Made by a program: the position numbers and the translations under genes
Source: Clostridium sp. OS1-26
Lineage (GTDB): Bacteria > Bacillota > Clostridia > Clostridiales > Clostridiaceae
NCBI RefSeq assembly: GCF_030915445.1
Contig: NZ_CP133264.1
Coordinates: forward strand, 4,683,208 to 4,747,207
Reading direction: 5' to 3'
DNA: 64,000 nt
Shown: positions 33,835 to 42,491 of the stretch, piece by piece
How positions within the stretch are numbered: the stretch's first letter is position 1
How the letters are laid out: each line of letters begins with the position of its first letter
The notes under the pieces: model-generated
Databases searched by the model: none
What the model was told of the DNA's origin: nothing
What the model saw: only the letters and a program-made list of their open reading frames with translations

Positions 33835-34989
33835 TTATTTTCTATATACTACTTTTCCATCAATGATTGTATATAAAGTATCCGTATACACATCCATAGG
33901 ATTTCCGTTATATATTGCTATATCTGCATCTTTTCCTTTTTCTATACTTCCCACTCTATCACTTATGCCAAGTATCTCTGCCGCATTTATAGTTATAGTT
34001 TTTAAAGCTTCTTCTATACTTAATCCTGACTTTACAGCTAATCCAGCACATATCGGCAAACACTCGATTGGAATAACTGGATGATCTGTCATTATTGCTG
34101 ACTTGACTCCTGCATTATTTAATAATTTTGCAGTAGTATAATTTCTGTTTTTTGTTTCTACTTTACTTCTAAAGGTCATAATTGGCCCAAAGATTGTAGG
34201 AACACCAGAATCTTTAATTTGTTTTATAATAATATGACCTTCAGTGCAGTGATCGAGCGTAAGTAAAACATCAAACTCTTTAGCTATTCTAACGGCAGTA
34301 AGCATATCATCTGTTCTATGTGCATGGGCCTTTAGCGGTATTTTTCTATCTAATACTGGCATTAATGCTTCCATCTTTATATCTATATCAAAGTTATCAC
34401 CTTTAGTTAATGCTGCATTTTTCTTATTTTTATAGTTTACTGCTTTTGTTAAGGTCTCCCTAAGAAGTGCAGCAGTTCCCATTCTGGTCATAGGCATTTT
34501 ATTTTTTCCTTTATAAATTCTTTTTGGATTCTCACCAAAGGCTATTTTTACTGCTGCTGGTTCTAATACCACCATTTCATCAATAGAAACTCCTTTAGTT
34601 TTTATAATTGCAAATTGTCCTCCAATTACGTTAGCACTGCCTGGACCACTCATAACTGTTGTTATTCCAGCTTTCACAGCTTCATCAAAAGCTGGATCAA
34701 AAGGATTTATTCCGTCTATTGCCCTTAATTGTGGAGTTATAGGGTCTGTTGATTCATTTAAATCATTTCCCTCAAATCCTATATCCTCTTCAAGCATCCC
34801 CAAGTGACAATGTGCATCAATTAGCCCAGGTAAAACCCACTTGTTTTCTGCGTCTATTACCTCTGCACCCTGTGGCTCATTAATATTTTCGCTAATTTCA
34901 GCAATTTTTCCATCCTTAATAAGTATAGATCCCTTTTCATAGTTATCACCTGTCATCGTAACTATTTTACCATTCTTAATTAAAAGCAT
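33835..34989 (-). CDS. Amidohydrolase (imidazolonepropionase-like, metal-dependent)
   Basis: 384 residues of the amidohydrolase superfamily. Metal and catalytic residues appear in DAHCHLGM (HxH), KAHAHRTDD (His), LTLDHCTEGH (His) and IMTDHPVIP (Asp). The C-terminal VGSIEKGKDADIAIYNGNPMDV is the usual composite-domain ending. The substrate is unknown; the group is often annotated as imidazolonepropionase-like or prolidase-like. It begins 10 bp after a small DMT transporter gene, suggesting coupled transport and hydrolysis of a cyclic amide or dipeptide. Confidence 0.88.
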   Translation of the reverse strand: MLLIKNGKIVTMTGDNYEKGSILIKDGKIAEISENINEPQGAEVIDAENKWVLPGLIDAHCHLGMLEEDIGFEGNDLNESTDPITPQLRAIDGINPFDPAFDEAVKAGITTVMSGPGSANVIGGQFAIIKTKGVSIDEMVVLEPAAVKIAFGENPKRIYKGKNKMPMTRMGTAALLRETLTKAVNYKNKKNAALTKGDNFDIDIKMEALMPVLDRKIPLKAHAHRTDDMLTAVRIAKEFDVLLTLDHCTEGHIIIKQIKDSGVPTIFGPIMTFRSKVETKNRNYTTAKLLNNAGVKSAIMTDHPVIPIECLPICAGLAVKSGLSIEEALKTITINAAEILGISDRVGSIEKGKDADIAIYNGNPMDVYTDTLYTIIDGKVVYRK

Positions 34990-34999
34990 ATTTTCCCTC

Positions 35000-35437
35000 C
35001 TATCTAACTACAATTTTAACTCCTATAAGTATAAGTATTATTCCAAATAGCCTAACAAAATCAATTGGCGATTTTGTAACACCAAATAGTCCAAAATGAC
35101 TTAGTACAGCGCCAGTAATTACATGTAGAGAAACAAATATAGACAATGCTGATGCTGCTCCTAATATTGGCACGACCTTTATACTTAGGAACACAATTAC
35201 TATACCAAAGGCTCCCCCTATCCAGTATAATGGAGATACATTTTTGATATTTGCGTACTCTTTAAAATTACCTGAAACTAAAATTATTGTAAGCATGATA
35301 ACTGTACTTGTAAGAACGCTGTGAAAAGCTGCTATCTTCGGTGTAATAGCCTTTCCAAGCACAGCATTGATAGCAGGCTGCGTTCCAAGACAAATCCCCA
35401 CTATTACAGCCATAATAATACCGTAAGTCTTTTCCAT
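35000..35437 (-). CDS. DMT-superfamily small transporter (DUF606/YdcZ)
   Basis: 145 residues with four to five hydrophobic helices (IIMAVIVGICLGTQPAINAVLG, IAAFHSVLTSTVIMLTIILV, PLYWIGGAFGIVIVFLSIKV, FVRLFGIILILIGVKIVV). This is half the length of a standard EamA protein, as expected for the DUF606 family, which probably functions as a dimer. It forms an operon with the amidohydrolase and may move its substrate or product. Confidence 0.85.
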   Translation of the reverse strand: MEKTYGIIMAVIVGICLGTQPAINAVLGKAITPKIAAFHSVLTSTVIMLTIILVSGNFKEYANIKNVSPLYWIGGAFGIVIVFLSIKVVPILGAASALSIFVSLHVITGAVLSHFGLFGVTKSPIDFVRLFGIILILIGVKIVVR

Positions 35438-35452
35438 TTTATCCCCCTCTTA

Positions 35453-35483
35453 AGTATACATGATTCCAATGTTGAAAAGTCAA
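35453..35483 (-). promoter_or_regulatory. Promoter of the DMT-amidohydrolase operon
   Basis: On the minus strand TTGACT (35483-35478) and TATACT (35458-35453) or the overlapping TGTATA at a 17-nt spacing. It precedes the start codon by about 20 bp. Confidence 0.45.
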
Positions 35484-35631
35484 TTTACTTTATTTAATTA
35501 AATTTTCAGTATTGAAATCACACACAAAATAATAAAAAATTATCTATATATACAAGATTATACATTATGTACTCTAAAATGTTAAATGTATGCTATAATG
35601 TTATAATAAATAAAGTATAGGAGGAATTTAA

Positions 35632-36051
35632 ATGAACCGTCAAAGCACTGATGTTGCTAAAGCATCTGTAAAAATGGCAATATCCTCAAGATCTAATGAA
35701 GAAAAACTGACATTAGCCTTTAAAGAAAAAGGTATTCTTACTACTGCTGTAGATATAGGCGGTGACTTTACAAATTCAACAGTTAAAATTATTGAACGTG
35801 CATTAGTTGCTTCCCATAGGTGTAATATAATTAAAGACTGCCATGTTCACGATGGAGCTGTAGCCGGTGCTACAAAAGAAGCTCTTGAGCAAATATCACG
35901 GAAAGCCACAGGCCTTAACGTTGGAGGGAAAATAGGAATAGCACGAGCTGGAGAACATATTAGCGTATGTATTTTCATGAGCATAGGGCTTCTTCATTTA
36001 AACGAGGTCGTTATAGGACTTGGTCATCGTTCAATACCTGACATTTACTAA
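35632..36051 (+). CDS. hutP: HutP-family RNA-binding antiterminator
   Basis: 139 residues, slightly shorter than the Bacillus protein (151). The motif CHVHDGAVAGATKEAL carries the histidines that bind Mg and L-histidine in HutP, and the ending LNEVVIGLGHRSIPDI matches the HutP C terminus. HutP hexamers bind UAG-rich RNA when histidine and Mg are present and prevent termination of the histidine-use operon. No hut operon is in this window; the ABC transporter that follows has its own promoter and the amidohydrolase upstream is divergent. AGGAGGAATTTAA precedes the ATG, and TATAAT lies near 35606. Confidence 0.87.
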   Translation: MNRQSTDVAKASVKMAISSRSNEEKLTLAFKEKGILTTAVDIGGDFTNSTVKIIERALVASHRCNIIKDCHVHDGAVAGATKEALEQISRKATGLNVGGKIGIARAGEHISVCIFMSIGLLHLNEVVIGLGHRSIPDIY

Positions 36052-36085
36052 TTGGCAAATTTAAATTGCCAATTAGTGAATGTCA
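36047..36085 (+). terminator. Terminator after hutP
   Basis: ACTAATTGGCAA (36047-36058) pairs perfectly with TTGCCAATTAGT (36066-36077), followed by GAATGTCACTTTT. The stem overlaps the hutP stop codon. Confidence 0.78.
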
Positions 36086-36191
36086 CTTTTCTTTCTTTTT
36101 ATCTTTTCAGCTGCAAATATTATTCTTTTTTAAATATGTACTAGTAAATTGACCGTCAAAATATTGAATTTTGCCAATTCTGACTGATATG

Positions 36192-36220
36192 TTGACTTTA
36201 TTTATAATCTATTATATGAT
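36192..36220 (+). promoter_or_regulatory. Promoter for the TrpXYZ-type ABC operon
   Basis: TTGACT (36192-36197), 17 nt, TATGAT (36215-36220). The leader to the first gene is about 200 nt. No T-box motif (GGTGGTACCGCG) is present in it, unlike many trpXYZ operons. A second TTGACA at 36331 lacks a good -10. Confidence 0.6.
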
Positions 36221-36427
36221 TATTCTCAATAACTTAATTTGGAATTTTAAATAATTGACAAATTTAGAACATCAAAATTAACAGTTTTTCTATAATTTAC
36301 TGTTGATATTTATAACTTTCACATTATTATTTGACATTTGAGAGTCGTCTAAGCGTAGTATGGTAGATATTAAAAGTAAAAAATTACTTTTAAATTTTAT
36401 AACTTAATATTTTAGGAGGATGGTAGT

Positions 36428-37438
36428 ATGGTAGGAAAAAAATTATTATCTTGTCTATTGGGAGGTCTTGTTTTAGGCACGTCTATTTTGACAGGCTGTT
36501 CTTCAGCTGCTTCAAGTAGCACTAGCAATTCCAAGAAGGTTTTAAATATTGGAATAAGCCAGCTAGTAGAGCATCCCGCTTTAGATTCAGCTCGTAAAGG
36601 GTTTGTAGATGCATTGGCATCTAAAGGATTTAAAGATGGTGAAAAAATCAAAATAGATTTTCAAAATGCTCAAGGTGACATCCCAACTGCACAAACAATA
36701 GCAAGTAATTTTGTTTCAAATAAAAAAGACTTAATACTTGCTATAGCAACTCCTGCAGCACAGGCTGCATACAACAGTACTAAAGAAATACCTATTTTAA
36801 TGACAGCAGTAACTGACCCTGTTAAATCTGGGCTTGTAAAATCAATGAATAAGCCGGATACAAATGTCACAGGGACTAGTGATGCCCTTCCCTTAGATAA
36901 ACAATTTGAGCTTATCAAAAAAATAGTTCCTAACTGTAAAAAGATGGGTATACTTTATAGCACTAGTGAAGCAAATTCAGAAATCCAAGTTAAAGCGGCT
37001 AAAGAAGAAGCTGCAAAAATGAATTTAGAAGTTATAGCTACAGGTGTTACTAGCTCCAATGATATGCCACAAGGATTAAATGACCTGCTTTCAAAGGTAG
37101 ATGTTTTATACACACCTACAGATAATCTTATAGCTTCATCAATGTCTTTAATCAGCTCTAAGTGTTTAGAAAAGAAAATACCGGTTATAAGTGCTGAAAA
37201 GGCTCATGTTGATTCTGGTGCTTTGGCAACAGAAGGTATAGATTATTACAAACTTGGTTTTCAAACAGGTCTGATGGCAGCTGATATATTAGATGGCAAA
37301 AAACCACAAGATATGCCAGTTCAGACTTTAAAAGAAACAAAACTCATAATAAACGAAGATACTGCTAAGAAACTAAATATCGCCATACCTGATGATTTAA
37401 AAGCAAAGGCAGAAATAGTTAAGGGTGGTGCTAAGTAG
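36428..37438 (+). CDS. trpX: ABC transporter substrate-binding lipoprotein (TrpX/DUF534 type)
   Basis: 336 residues. The signal peptide ends in the lipobox LTGC near residue 24, so the mature protein is lipid-anchored outside the membrane. The body (IGISQLVEHPALDSARKGFVDAL, LILAIATPAAQAAYNSTKEIPILMTAVTDPVKSGLV) is the ABC_sub_bind family PF04392, known for tryptophan/tyrosine transporters. Its ligand is inferred from the family only. The ribosome site AGGAGGATGGTAGT precedes the ATG. The permease start overlaps its stop by one base. Confidence 0.85.
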   Translation: MVGKKLLSCLLGGLVLGTSILTGCSSAASSSTSNSKKVLNIGISQLVEHPALDSARKGFVDALASKGFKDGEKIKIDFQNAQGDIPTAQTIASNFVSNKKDLILAIATPAAQAAYNSTKEIPILMTAVTDPVKSGLVKSMNKPDTNVTGTSDALPLDKQFELIKKIVPNCKKMGILYSTSEANSEIQVKAAKEEAAKMNLEVIATGVTSSNDMPQGLNDLLSKVDVLYTPTDNLIASSMSLISSKCLEKKIPVISAEKAHVDSGALATEGIDYYKLGFQTGLMAADILDGKKPQDMPVQTLKETKLIINEDTAKKLNIAIPDDLKAKAEIVKGGAK

Positions 37439-38349
37439 TGACTGGCTTTTTAATAAATATACTTGAACAAGGTTTAATATTTGGTATAGTATCCATAGGA
37501 GTTTATATAACTTATAAAATATTAGATTTCCCAGACTTATCAGTTGATGGTACTTTTGCTCTTGGAGCTGCTGTAACTGCTGCTGCATTAGTAAAAGGAG
37601 TAAATCCATTTTTATCACTGATTATAGCTTTTATAGCTGGTCTTGCAGCTGGATCAATAACAGGCTTGCTGCATGTAAAGCTTAAAATAACTAATCTTCT
37701 TTCAGGTATTTTAGTTATGATAGGCCTTTACTCTATTAATCTTAGAATAATGGGAAAAGCAAATGTTCCACTATTCACACAGAAAACTATCTTTTCAAAT
37801 AGTTTTTTACCAGTGATCATAATTGCTTTAATAGCATTTTTAATAAAAATACTGCTTGATATGTTTTTAAAAACAAAGTTAGGATTCATACTAAAAACTA
37901 CTGGAGATAATCCACAAATGGTTACTTCTCTTGGAGTGGATATGGATAAGATGAAAATACTAGGCTTAATGCTATCTAATGCCATTGTAGCTTTGGCCGG
38001 TTCAATAATGGCTCAATACCAAAAATTTTCTGATGCAAATATGGGCACAGGAATTATTATCGTTGGTCTTGCAGCGGTTATAATAGGAACCTCTATTTTA
38101 AAAAAATCAGCCTTTATATCAGCAACCACTACAGTAATTTTAGGATCAATACTATACAAAGCAAGCGTATCAGCGGCATTGAAGCTGGGTTTCCCTCCTA
38201 CAGATTTAAAACTTATTACCTGTCTCATAGTTATAATTGTATTAACTTTGAATGGGAAGAGATTTAATTTAAGTCTAAAAAGAACTAAAGGTTTTAGTTT
38301 AGGAGGTGTAAATATTGCTTCAAATAAAGAATCTGCAAAAGGTTTTTAA
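37438..38349 (+). CDS. trpY: ABC transporter permease (TrpY type)
   Basis: 303 residues with about eight to nine membrane segments. The start is GTG at 37438, overlapping the TAG of the binding-protein gene (TAGTG). VYITYKILDFPDLSVDGTFALGAAVTAAAL is the conserved N-terminal part of this branched-chain-like permease family, and GLAAVIIGTSILKKSAF the region near the coupling helix. It ends 35 bp inside the ATPase gene, indicating tight translational coupling. Confidence 0.88.
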   Translation: MTGFLINILEQGLIFGIVSIGVYITYKILDFPDLSVDGTFALGAAVTAAALVKGVNPFLSLIIAFIAGLAAGSITGLLHVKLKITNLLSGILVMIGLYSINLRIMGKANVPLFTQKTIFSNSFLPVIIIALIAFLIKILLDMFLKTKLGFILKTTGDNPQMVTSLGVDMDKMKILGLMLSNAIVALAGSIMAQYQKFSDANMGTGIIIVGLAAVIIGTSILKKSAFISATTTVILGSILYKASVSAALKLGFPPTDLKLITCLIVIIVLTLNGKRFNLSLKRTKGFSLGGVNIASNKESAKGF

Positions 38350-39109
38350 TAAAGATACTGTTAATGAACAAGTTGTATTTAGAGATTTATCACTTAACAT
38401 AAATAAAGGAGACTTTGTCACCATAATAGGCAGTAATGGTGCTGGAAAGTCAACGCTTTTAAATCTAATAAGTGGTTCTTTACCAATAGACAATGGTTCT
38501 ATAATTTTAGAAGGCAAGGAAATATCTGCATTCCCAGAGTATAAGAGAACAAAATTTATAGGTAGAGTATTTCAAAACCCTACATTAGGGACATCACCTT
38601 CTATGACTATATTGGAGAACTTATCTATGGCTTACAACAAAGGAAAAGCTTTTAATCTTACGGCCTGTGTTAATAAGAAAAATATAGGTTTCTTTAAGGA
38701 AATGTTATCTGAACTTTCCTTGGGCCTTGAAAATATAATAGATACTAAGGTAGGATTACTATCTGGTGGGCAAAGACAGGCTTTATCCTTACTTATATCA
38801 ACAATGTCTAATCCTAAGCTGCTTTTACTTGATGAGCATACTGCAGCATTAGACCCAAGAACATCTGAAAATATTATAGAAATGACTAAAAAAACTGTAA
38901 TAGGAAAAAATATAACTACGCTTATGGTTACACACAATTTATCCCATGCAATAAACACGGGAAACAGACTAATAATGCTTCATCGAGGTGAGGTTATTGT
39001 AGATGTTTCAGATAAAGAAAAAGCAAATCTAACTATTCCTAAACTTTTAGATTTGTTTAAAAATAAAAATTGTGAAGATTTCATAAGTGATACATTAGCT
39101 CTTTCTTAA
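38315..39109 (+). CDS. trpZ: ABC transporter ATP-binding protein (TrpZ type)
   Basis: 264 residues from a TTG start at 38315, supported by the AGGAGGTG site 9 nt upstream. Walker A is GSNGAGKST, the signature LSGGQRQALSLLIS and Walker B LLLLDEHTAALD, followed by the H-loop VTHNL. It powers the permease encoded upstream. The gene overlaps the end of the permease gene by 35 bp, and a terminator follows. Confidence 0.9.
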   Translation: MLQIKNLQKVFNKDTVNEQVVFRDLSLNINKGDFVTIIGSNGAGKSTLLNLISGSLPIDNGSIILEGKEISAFPEYKRTKFIGRVFQNPTLGTSPSMTILENLSMAYNKGKAFNLTACVNKKNIGFFKEMLSELSLGLENIIDTKVGLLSGGQRQALSLLISTMSNPKLLLLDEHTAALDPRTSENIIEMTKKTVIGKNITTLMVTHNLSHAINTGNRLIMLHRGEVIVDVSDKEKANLTIPKLLDLFKNKNCEDFISDTLALS

Positions 39110-39156
39110 AACTTTTTATAAAATGTTTTCTCTATATTTTAAGATCTATACAAAAG

Positions 39157-39190
39157 AACCATAGGTTATGCTTACCTATGGTCCTTTTAC
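39157..39190. terminator. Bidirectional terminator after the ABC operon
   Basis: ACCATAGGT pairs with ACCTATGGT around a 7-nt loop. T-runs are present on both sides, serving the convergent trpZ and Cys-rich genes. Confidence 0.82.
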
Positions 39191-39205
39191 TTTTATTATA
39201 TTGCT

Positions 39206-39637
39206 CTACTCCAGTAATTCCTTTACATCCTTATATACCAAGCTATTAGATATACCACCATAATACCTTACAATATCGTCAATTACTGTAATAGGAGGTT
39301 CAAATCCTCTATTTATTATATCCTTTATCCTTTCAAATTCTCCTTCAAGTTTAATTTTATCTAGATCTATAAATTCAATTATAGTTTGATCCTTTACATC
39401 GCTTTCTTCAATAAACTTTTTTAGTTCATTATATAAATCTCCTACAGTTTTTGAAGCATTTGTTTTGCATCCACCACCGCATCCACTGTGAGAATTTTTA
39501 CTACTGGAACAACCACTGCATGAACTTTTTTTACTAGAGCAGCCAGAACAGCCATTACCTTTATTACTGCATCCACATCCACTTGATATAGGTTGCTCCT
39601 TAACTCCAAATATTTGTACCTTTATTATATTATTCAT
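39206..39637 (-). CDS. Thioredoxin-like protein with a cysteine-rich insert (unknown function)
   Basis: 143 residues. The opening IKVQIFGVKEQP and the ending EFIDLDKIKLEGEFERIKDIINRGFEPPITVIDDIVRYYGGIS look like a YuzD-like thioredoxin fold, including the cis-Pro region PPITVID. At the point where the redox CxxC would be, residues 20-58 hold an insert of eight cysteines in CGC, CSGC and CGGGC arrangements separated by Ser/Gly/Lys. There is no signal peptide. The insert could bind a metal or metalloid such as arsenic, copper or an Fe-S cluster. No partner genes identify the role. Confidence 0.6.
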   Translation of the reverse strand: MNNIIKVQIFGVKEQPISSGCGCSNKGNGCSGCSSKKSSCSGCSSSKNSHSGCGGGCKTNASKTVGDLYNELKKFIEESDVKDQTIIEFIDLDKIKLEGEFERIKDIINRGFEPPITVIDDIVRYYGGISNSLVYKDVKELLE

Positions 39638-39752
39638 TATGTTAAAATCCCTTTCTACATATATAACTACCTTATATTAAGGATTATATCACTTTTATTT
39701 GTTAAATCAACAATATACAAATAAAATTAAAGAGAGCTGATTTTAATATGTT

Positions 39753-40532
39753 TTATATATTAAAACAAAGTTTGCCTCCACACTTTTTACACTCTGCTTT
39801 GATTGTACTTCCGCATTCTTTTAATTTACATATCAGTGCTAAATTGTAATACACTTCATTATTATAAGGATTCAATTTTATAACTTTCATATAGTCTTTT
39901 ATTGCCTTTTCATATTGGCATTGATAATAAAATGCAACTCCTCTGCCGTTATATGCATCTTCATATTCATCATTGACCTCTATAGCATCGCTATAGTCTT
40001 TGATTGCTCTATCATAATCCTTCATAATGTAATGTACAATTCCCCTATTATAAAAGGCTTCTTCATCAAGAGGATTTAAATCTATTGCTTTATTAAAATC
40101 CTTTATCGCCATAAAAAAATTATCCTGCATTTTATAGGATAAAGCTCTGTTAAAATATGCATTTTGATTTAAGGGGTCCAATTCTATGACTTTGCTATAG
40201 TCTTCTATCGCTTTTTCATAATCATTCATTTCATAATAAACAATGGCTCTATTATTATATGAATTCTTATCTTCTATATTTAGTTCTATAGCTTTTGTGA
40301 GATCCTTTATTGCCATATCATATTGTTTTAAATCCGCATAAACACCTGCTCTGTTAAAATAAGCATCCTGATATTGAGGATTTAGTTTTATAGCAATTGT
40401 ATAAAATTTAATTTTATCAGATTGATTTATTTCATAATAGGCTCTATAGAAGAATTCTTCTGCTTTCTCTATTTTAATTTTACTATCAATATTTTTTCTT
40501 TTGATTTCATTTAATTTAATTATATTATTAAT
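39753..40532 (-). CDS. TPR-repeat protein with a probable ATT start codon
   Basis: About 259 residues. The ATG at 40316 (MAIKDLTKAIEL) falls inside a TPR; the open frame continues upstream to an ATT at 40532 preceded by AAGGGGGG with 6-nt spacing. Starting there the translation reads (I)NNIIKLNEIKRKN..., which aligns exactly with the start of the paralogue encoded next (MNSKVIELKGYKRRN). Six to seven TPR units follow (DYEKAIEDYSKVIELDPLNQ type), then KAECKKCGGKLCFN, a short Cys motif. TPR arrays bind protein partners. It is encoded in tandem with its paralogue at 40764. Confidence 0.75.
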   Translation of the reverse strand: MNNIIKLNEIKRKNIDSKIKIEKAEEFFYRAYYEINQSDKIKFYTIAIKLNPQYQDAYFNRAGVYADLKQYDMAIKDLTKAIELNIEDKNSYNNRAIVYYEMNDYEKAIEDYSKVIELDPLNQNAYFNRALSYKMQDNFFMAIKDFNKAIDLNPLDEEAFYNRGIVHYIMKDYDRAIKDYSDAIEVNDEYEDAYNGRGVAFYYQCQYEKAIKDYMKVIKLNPYNNEVYYNLALICKLKECGSTIKAECKKCGGKLCFNI

Positions 40533-40763
40533 ATTAATCCCCCCTTATAACAACCTATTTATTAATATATGATATAATCATAAAAATTGCTTTTAAAAAT
40601 TTTGTATAATTTCCAAAAACTTAGGCGAAACTCTATTTTAATATGCAATAATGATTGTTGTAAATATAATATTTTAATATAGATGAGTCAGCTTTCAGCC
40701 TTTTCTATCTATATAGCTGTTTTAACATTATATATCTACTATAAAAGTAAGGGTTCCACCCTT

Positions 40764-41540
40764 TTAGTTGGAACCCTTACTTTTTAAATCTAATTCAATA
40801 CATTTTTTATAATCTGAACATATGGTATTGCACATATTTTTCTGTTTACATACAAGAGCCATGTTATAATACACTTCCGGATTATTAGGATTTAGCTTAA
40901 TAACCTTAATGTAATCATCAATAGCTTTTTCATATTTACCCATCTGGTAAAACACAACTCCCCTATTATTATAGGCACTTTCATATTCATCATTTATCTC
41001 TATTGCTTTGCTATAGTCTGCTATTGCTCTGTCAAAATCATTTAAAGCATAGTATATAATTCCTCTATTATAATACGCCTCTTCATCTTCTGGCTCCAAA
41101 CTAATTACTTTAGTGAAATCCCTTATTGTATTTTCGTAATCATTCTGCATTTTATGTGCCAAGCCTCTGTTAAAATAAGCATTTTCATCAACAGGATCTA
41201 GCTCTATTATCTTATTATAATCTTGTATTGCCTTATCGTATTCTTTTATTTCATAATAAACAACAGCTCTGCCATTATGAGCATCTTTATTGTTCGGATT
41301 TAACTCAATTGCTTTCGTAAAATCCTTTATTGCCATATCATATTGTTTTAATCCCTTAAAAACTATGGCACGGTTATAGTAAGCATTTTCATGTTTAGGT
41401 TCATTACTTATAGCCATTGTATAGAACTTAATCTTTTCATCTGTATATATTGAATAAAATGCTCTATTATAGAATTCTTCAGCTAATTCTTTTGTGTTTC
41501 TTCTTTTATATCCCTTAAGTTCAATTACCTTGCTATTCAT
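40764..41540 (-). CDS. TPR-repeat protein (paralogue of the downstream gene)
   Basis: 258 residues from the ATG at 41540, chosen because GAGGGG lies 9 nt upstream; the ATG at 41549 would abut the ribosome site. Six to seven 34-residue TPR units occupy residues 20-240 (YYNRAIVFKGLKQYDMAIKDFTKAIELNPNNKDA type). The C-terminal CKQKNMCNTICSDYKKC is cysteine-rich. There is no signal peptide. Together with the gene at 39753 it forms a tandem duplicate of about 60 percent similarity by eye. Confidence 0.85.
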   Translation of the reverse strand: MNSKVIELKGYKRRNTKELAEEFYNRAFYSIYTDEKIKFYTMAISNEPKHENAYYNRAIVFKGLKQYDMAIKDFTKAIELNPNNKDAHNGRAVVYYEIKEYDKAIQDYNKIIELDPVDENAYFNRGLAHKMQNDYENTIRDFTKVISLEPEDEEAYYNRGIIYYALNDFDRAIADYSKAIEINDEYESAYNNRGVVFYQMGKYEKAIDDYIKVIKLNPNNPEVYYNMALVCKQKNMCNTICSDYKKCIELDLKSKGSN

Positions 41541-41601
41541 TATAATCATCCCCTCTAAATCGCTTACTAATTATTATATGAATATTGCAAAACTATGATT
41601 A

Positions 41602-42405
41602 TTATTCATTTATTCCTAAAACATCTTTTACTGTGTATAGCCCTGGACCTTTATCCTGTAAATATAAAGCTGCATTACAAGCACCATTTGCAAAGCAGTC
41701 CCAATTATGTGCGTGGTGAGTGATTTCTAATCTTTCTCCCATAAGTCCAAACATAACCGTATGACTACTAGAGATATCACCTGCCCTAAGGGAATGATAT
41801 CCTATAGTACCTTCTTTTCTAGATCCCTTGCCTTCTCTTCCATGTACTGCAACTTCCTTAAGTTTTTTTCCTAAAGCTTCTGCTATTACTTCACCCATTT
41901 CTTTTGATGTTCCACTTGGAGCGTCCATCTTATACCTGTCGTGCATTTCAATTATTTCTATATCAGACATACTGCCTATAGCTTCTGCAGCAGTACTCAA
42001 AAGCTTATACATAAGGTTCACCACCATGGAAGTATTTGCTGCAAATAAGACAGGTATAGACTTTGAGATTTCTATAATTCTATTATATTGATCTTCTGAA
42101 AAACCTGTAGTGCCGCATACTACTGCTTTATTATACTTTAATGCGATTTCTAAAACTTCCATTGAACACTCAGTAGTTGTAAAATCAATTATCGCATCAC
42201 ATTTATCAATTATATCCTCTAGGCTATCTACAACCAATGCCCCAATTTCTTCACCGACTCCTGCAGCTAGTCCTGCATCTTTTCCTATATAATCTCTTCC
42301 ATGTGGAGCTACTGCACCAACAATAGTCATATTCTCCATCTCTTTAGCCAATTTAATTATTGTCTTTCCCATCTTACCTTTTGGTCCTATTACTATTATG
42401 TTCAT
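41602..42405 (-). CDS. dapB: 4-hydroxy-tetrahydrodipicolinate reductase
   Basis: 267 residues. It catalyses the NAD(P)H-dependent step of lysine/diaminopimelate synthesis. The Rossmann loop is VIGPKGKMGKTI, the substrate motif EIIEMHDRYKMDAPSGTS, and CGTTGF follows the family. In E. coli the motif has HH at the position of HD here; the first His and the Lys four residues later are kept. The N-terminal GxxGxxG is GPKGKMG. It lies 86 bp after ilvB on the same strand and may be read through from the ilv transcript. Confidence 0.93.
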   Translation of the reverse strand: MNIIVIGPKGKMGKTIIKLAKEMENMTIVGAVAPHGRDYIGKDAGLAAGVGEEIGALVVDSLEDIIDKCDAIIDFTTTECSMEVLEIALKYNKAVVCGTTGFSEDQYNRIIEISKSIPVLFAANTSMVVNLMYKLLSTAAEAIGSMSDIEIIEMHDRYKMDAPSGTSKEMGEVIAEALGKKLKEVAVHGREGKGSRKEGTIGYHSLRAGDISSSHTVMFGLMGERLEITHHAHNWDCFANGACNAALYLQDKGPGLYTVKDVLGINE

Positions 42406-42491
42406 ATTCCCACTCTCCTACCCATCAATAAATTAAATATTTAGATAATTATACCACAAATTACGAGAATAGGAGTATTACTAATTTTCAT

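Noticed and set aside
36085..36428. A T-box ahead of the TrpXYZ-type ABC operon, as in many Firmicutes
   Set aside because: There is no GGTGGTACCGCG core or stem I motif in the leader.
41602..42405. DapB with a missing catalytic histidine (HD in place of HH)
   Set aside because: The first histidine, which is the catalytic one in E. coli DapB, and the lysine four residues later are present, so the enzyme should be active.
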